Shown here one piece after another: positions 5,934 to 6,356 of a DNA stretch of 6,356 bases; within the stretch, counting starts at the first letter, position 1, and each line of letters begins with the position of its first letter. Below the pieces are notes generated by a model. It worked only from the letters and a program-made list of their open reading frames with translations, was not told the origin of the DNA and did no database searches. The stretch comes from Candidatus Woesearchaeota archaeon (GTDB lineage Archaea > Nanobdellota > Nanobdellia > Woesearchaeales > UBA525): positions 1 through 6,356 of the forward strand of contig RFKA01000099.1 of NCBI GenBank assembly GCA_003694385.1, read 5' to 3'. Made by a program: the position numbers and the translations under genes.

Positions 5934-6356
5934 TCATTTCAGTATGAGGATGTTGCCGCGCCCACGCTTAATTTTCTGAATCTTTCCCTGCGCTTCGAGC
6001 TGCGCGATCATGAGGGACACCTTTGCTTCGCTCTCAGGCAGTTGCTTCCTGAGGTCTTTTTGCGTGATGCGCCCGCCCGCTTTCTTGATGAGGGTGAGCA
6101 CTCTGTCGAGCTCGTTTGGCGCCTCGAAGAAGTTGTCGACGACGAGCTGCGAGCGTCGCTTTAGGAAGTAATAGGTCGCTCCTCCCGCAGCGAGCAAGAG
6201 CAGGACGAGAAGCAGGCGGCCCAGTATGTTCTCTGTTCGTGGCTGTGGCGTGAGTTCTATCGGGACGACTTCGCTGTCGAGTTCCTCGAGGAACTGCTCA
6301 TCCTCTTCGGTCTCGGGGAAGAAAAAGAGGTCGAACTGGAACACGCCCGGTTCATC
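5934..6356 (-). CDS. Membrane-anchored winged-helix regulator, C-terminal part (5' end beyond window)
   Basis: 140 residues are visible and the frame is open through the right edge. A GTG at 6344 is an in-frame candidate start, but the sequence reads on upstream as DEPG, no promoter or Shine-Dalgarno is visible, and the acidic N-terminal stretch has no signal peptide, so truncation by the window is more likely. Visible order: an acidic, presumably extracellular segment (about 1-40, with FFFPETEEDEQFLEELDSE); one membrane span at about 44-64 (ILGRLLLVLLLLAAGGATYY); KRR as an inside-positive stop; then a cytoplasmic winged helix at about 83-140 (RVLTLIKKAGGRITQKDL, SEAKVSLMIAQLEAQGKI, KRGRGNILIL). 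This layout and the GRGN wing match the predicted membrane-associated transcriptional regulators common in archaea (COG2512-like). The extracellular part would be a sensor; target genes are unknown. Confidence 0.85.
   Translation of the reverse strand, partial: DEPGVFQFDLFFFPETEEDEQFLEELDSEVVPIELTPQPRTENILGRLLLVLLLLAAGGATYYFLKRRSQLVVDNFFEAPNELDRVLTLIKKAGGRITQKDLRKQLPESEAKVSLMIAQLEAQGKIQKIKRGRGNILILK

Noticed and set aside
1..6356. CRISPR arrays, insertion sequences, tRNA or rRNA genes, defence systems
   Set aside because: No regularly spaced direct repeats, transposase-like frames, tRNA-like folds or rRNA-like sequence were seen on either strand by eye, and coding sequence fills nearly the whole window.

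Overview
The window looks archaeal. It is moderately GC-rich and very gene-dense. Four genes have TATA-like boxes about 26 to 29 bases before a plausible transcript start, and two of those boxes place transcription almost exactly on the start codon (leaderless mRNA). Other starts use GGTGA or GGAGG Shine-Dalgarno motifs. The valyl-tRNA synthetase has the archaeal-type signature around its HIGH motif, and the right-edge gene encodes a membrane-anchored winged-helix protein of a typically archaeal kind. The small cysteine-rich secreted protein and the compact layout would fit a DPANN-type archaeon, but the lineage is a guess.

Layout, left to right. A large partial valS fills 1-2003 on the minus strand; its C-terminal part lies beyond the left edge. 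Next, also on the minus strand, is a 214-residue protein with a C-terminal ACT-like domain (2096-2740). Its divergent neighbour on the plus strand encodes a 161-residue exported, cysteine-rich protein with a DxDGDGY metal-binding-like motif (2876-3361). The two are separated by 135 bases carrying two outward-facing TATA boxes. Convergent to the latter is an apparent two-gene minus-strand operon: trxB (thioredoxin reductase, 4915-5859) followed 9 bases later by pepA (M17 leucyl aminopeptidase, 3418-4905). At the right edge is the C-terminal part of a membrane-anchored winged-helix regulator (5934-6356, minus), open past the window end.

Functionally this is mostly housekeeping: tRNA charging, thiol redox and peptide turnover, with three less-characterised proteins (ACT-like, cysteine-rich exported, membrane winged-helix). 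I see no CRISPR array, insertion sequence, RNA gene or defence-type system. The long plus-strand open frames opposite valS and opposite trxB/pepA are shadows of the real minus-strand genes. No intergenic stretch exceeds 135 bases. The points most worth a second look are the reduced zinc-binding insertion in the valyl-tRNA synthetase, the unfamiliar cysteine-rich protein and ACT-like protein, and the mixed leaderless / Shine-Dalgarno start usage.
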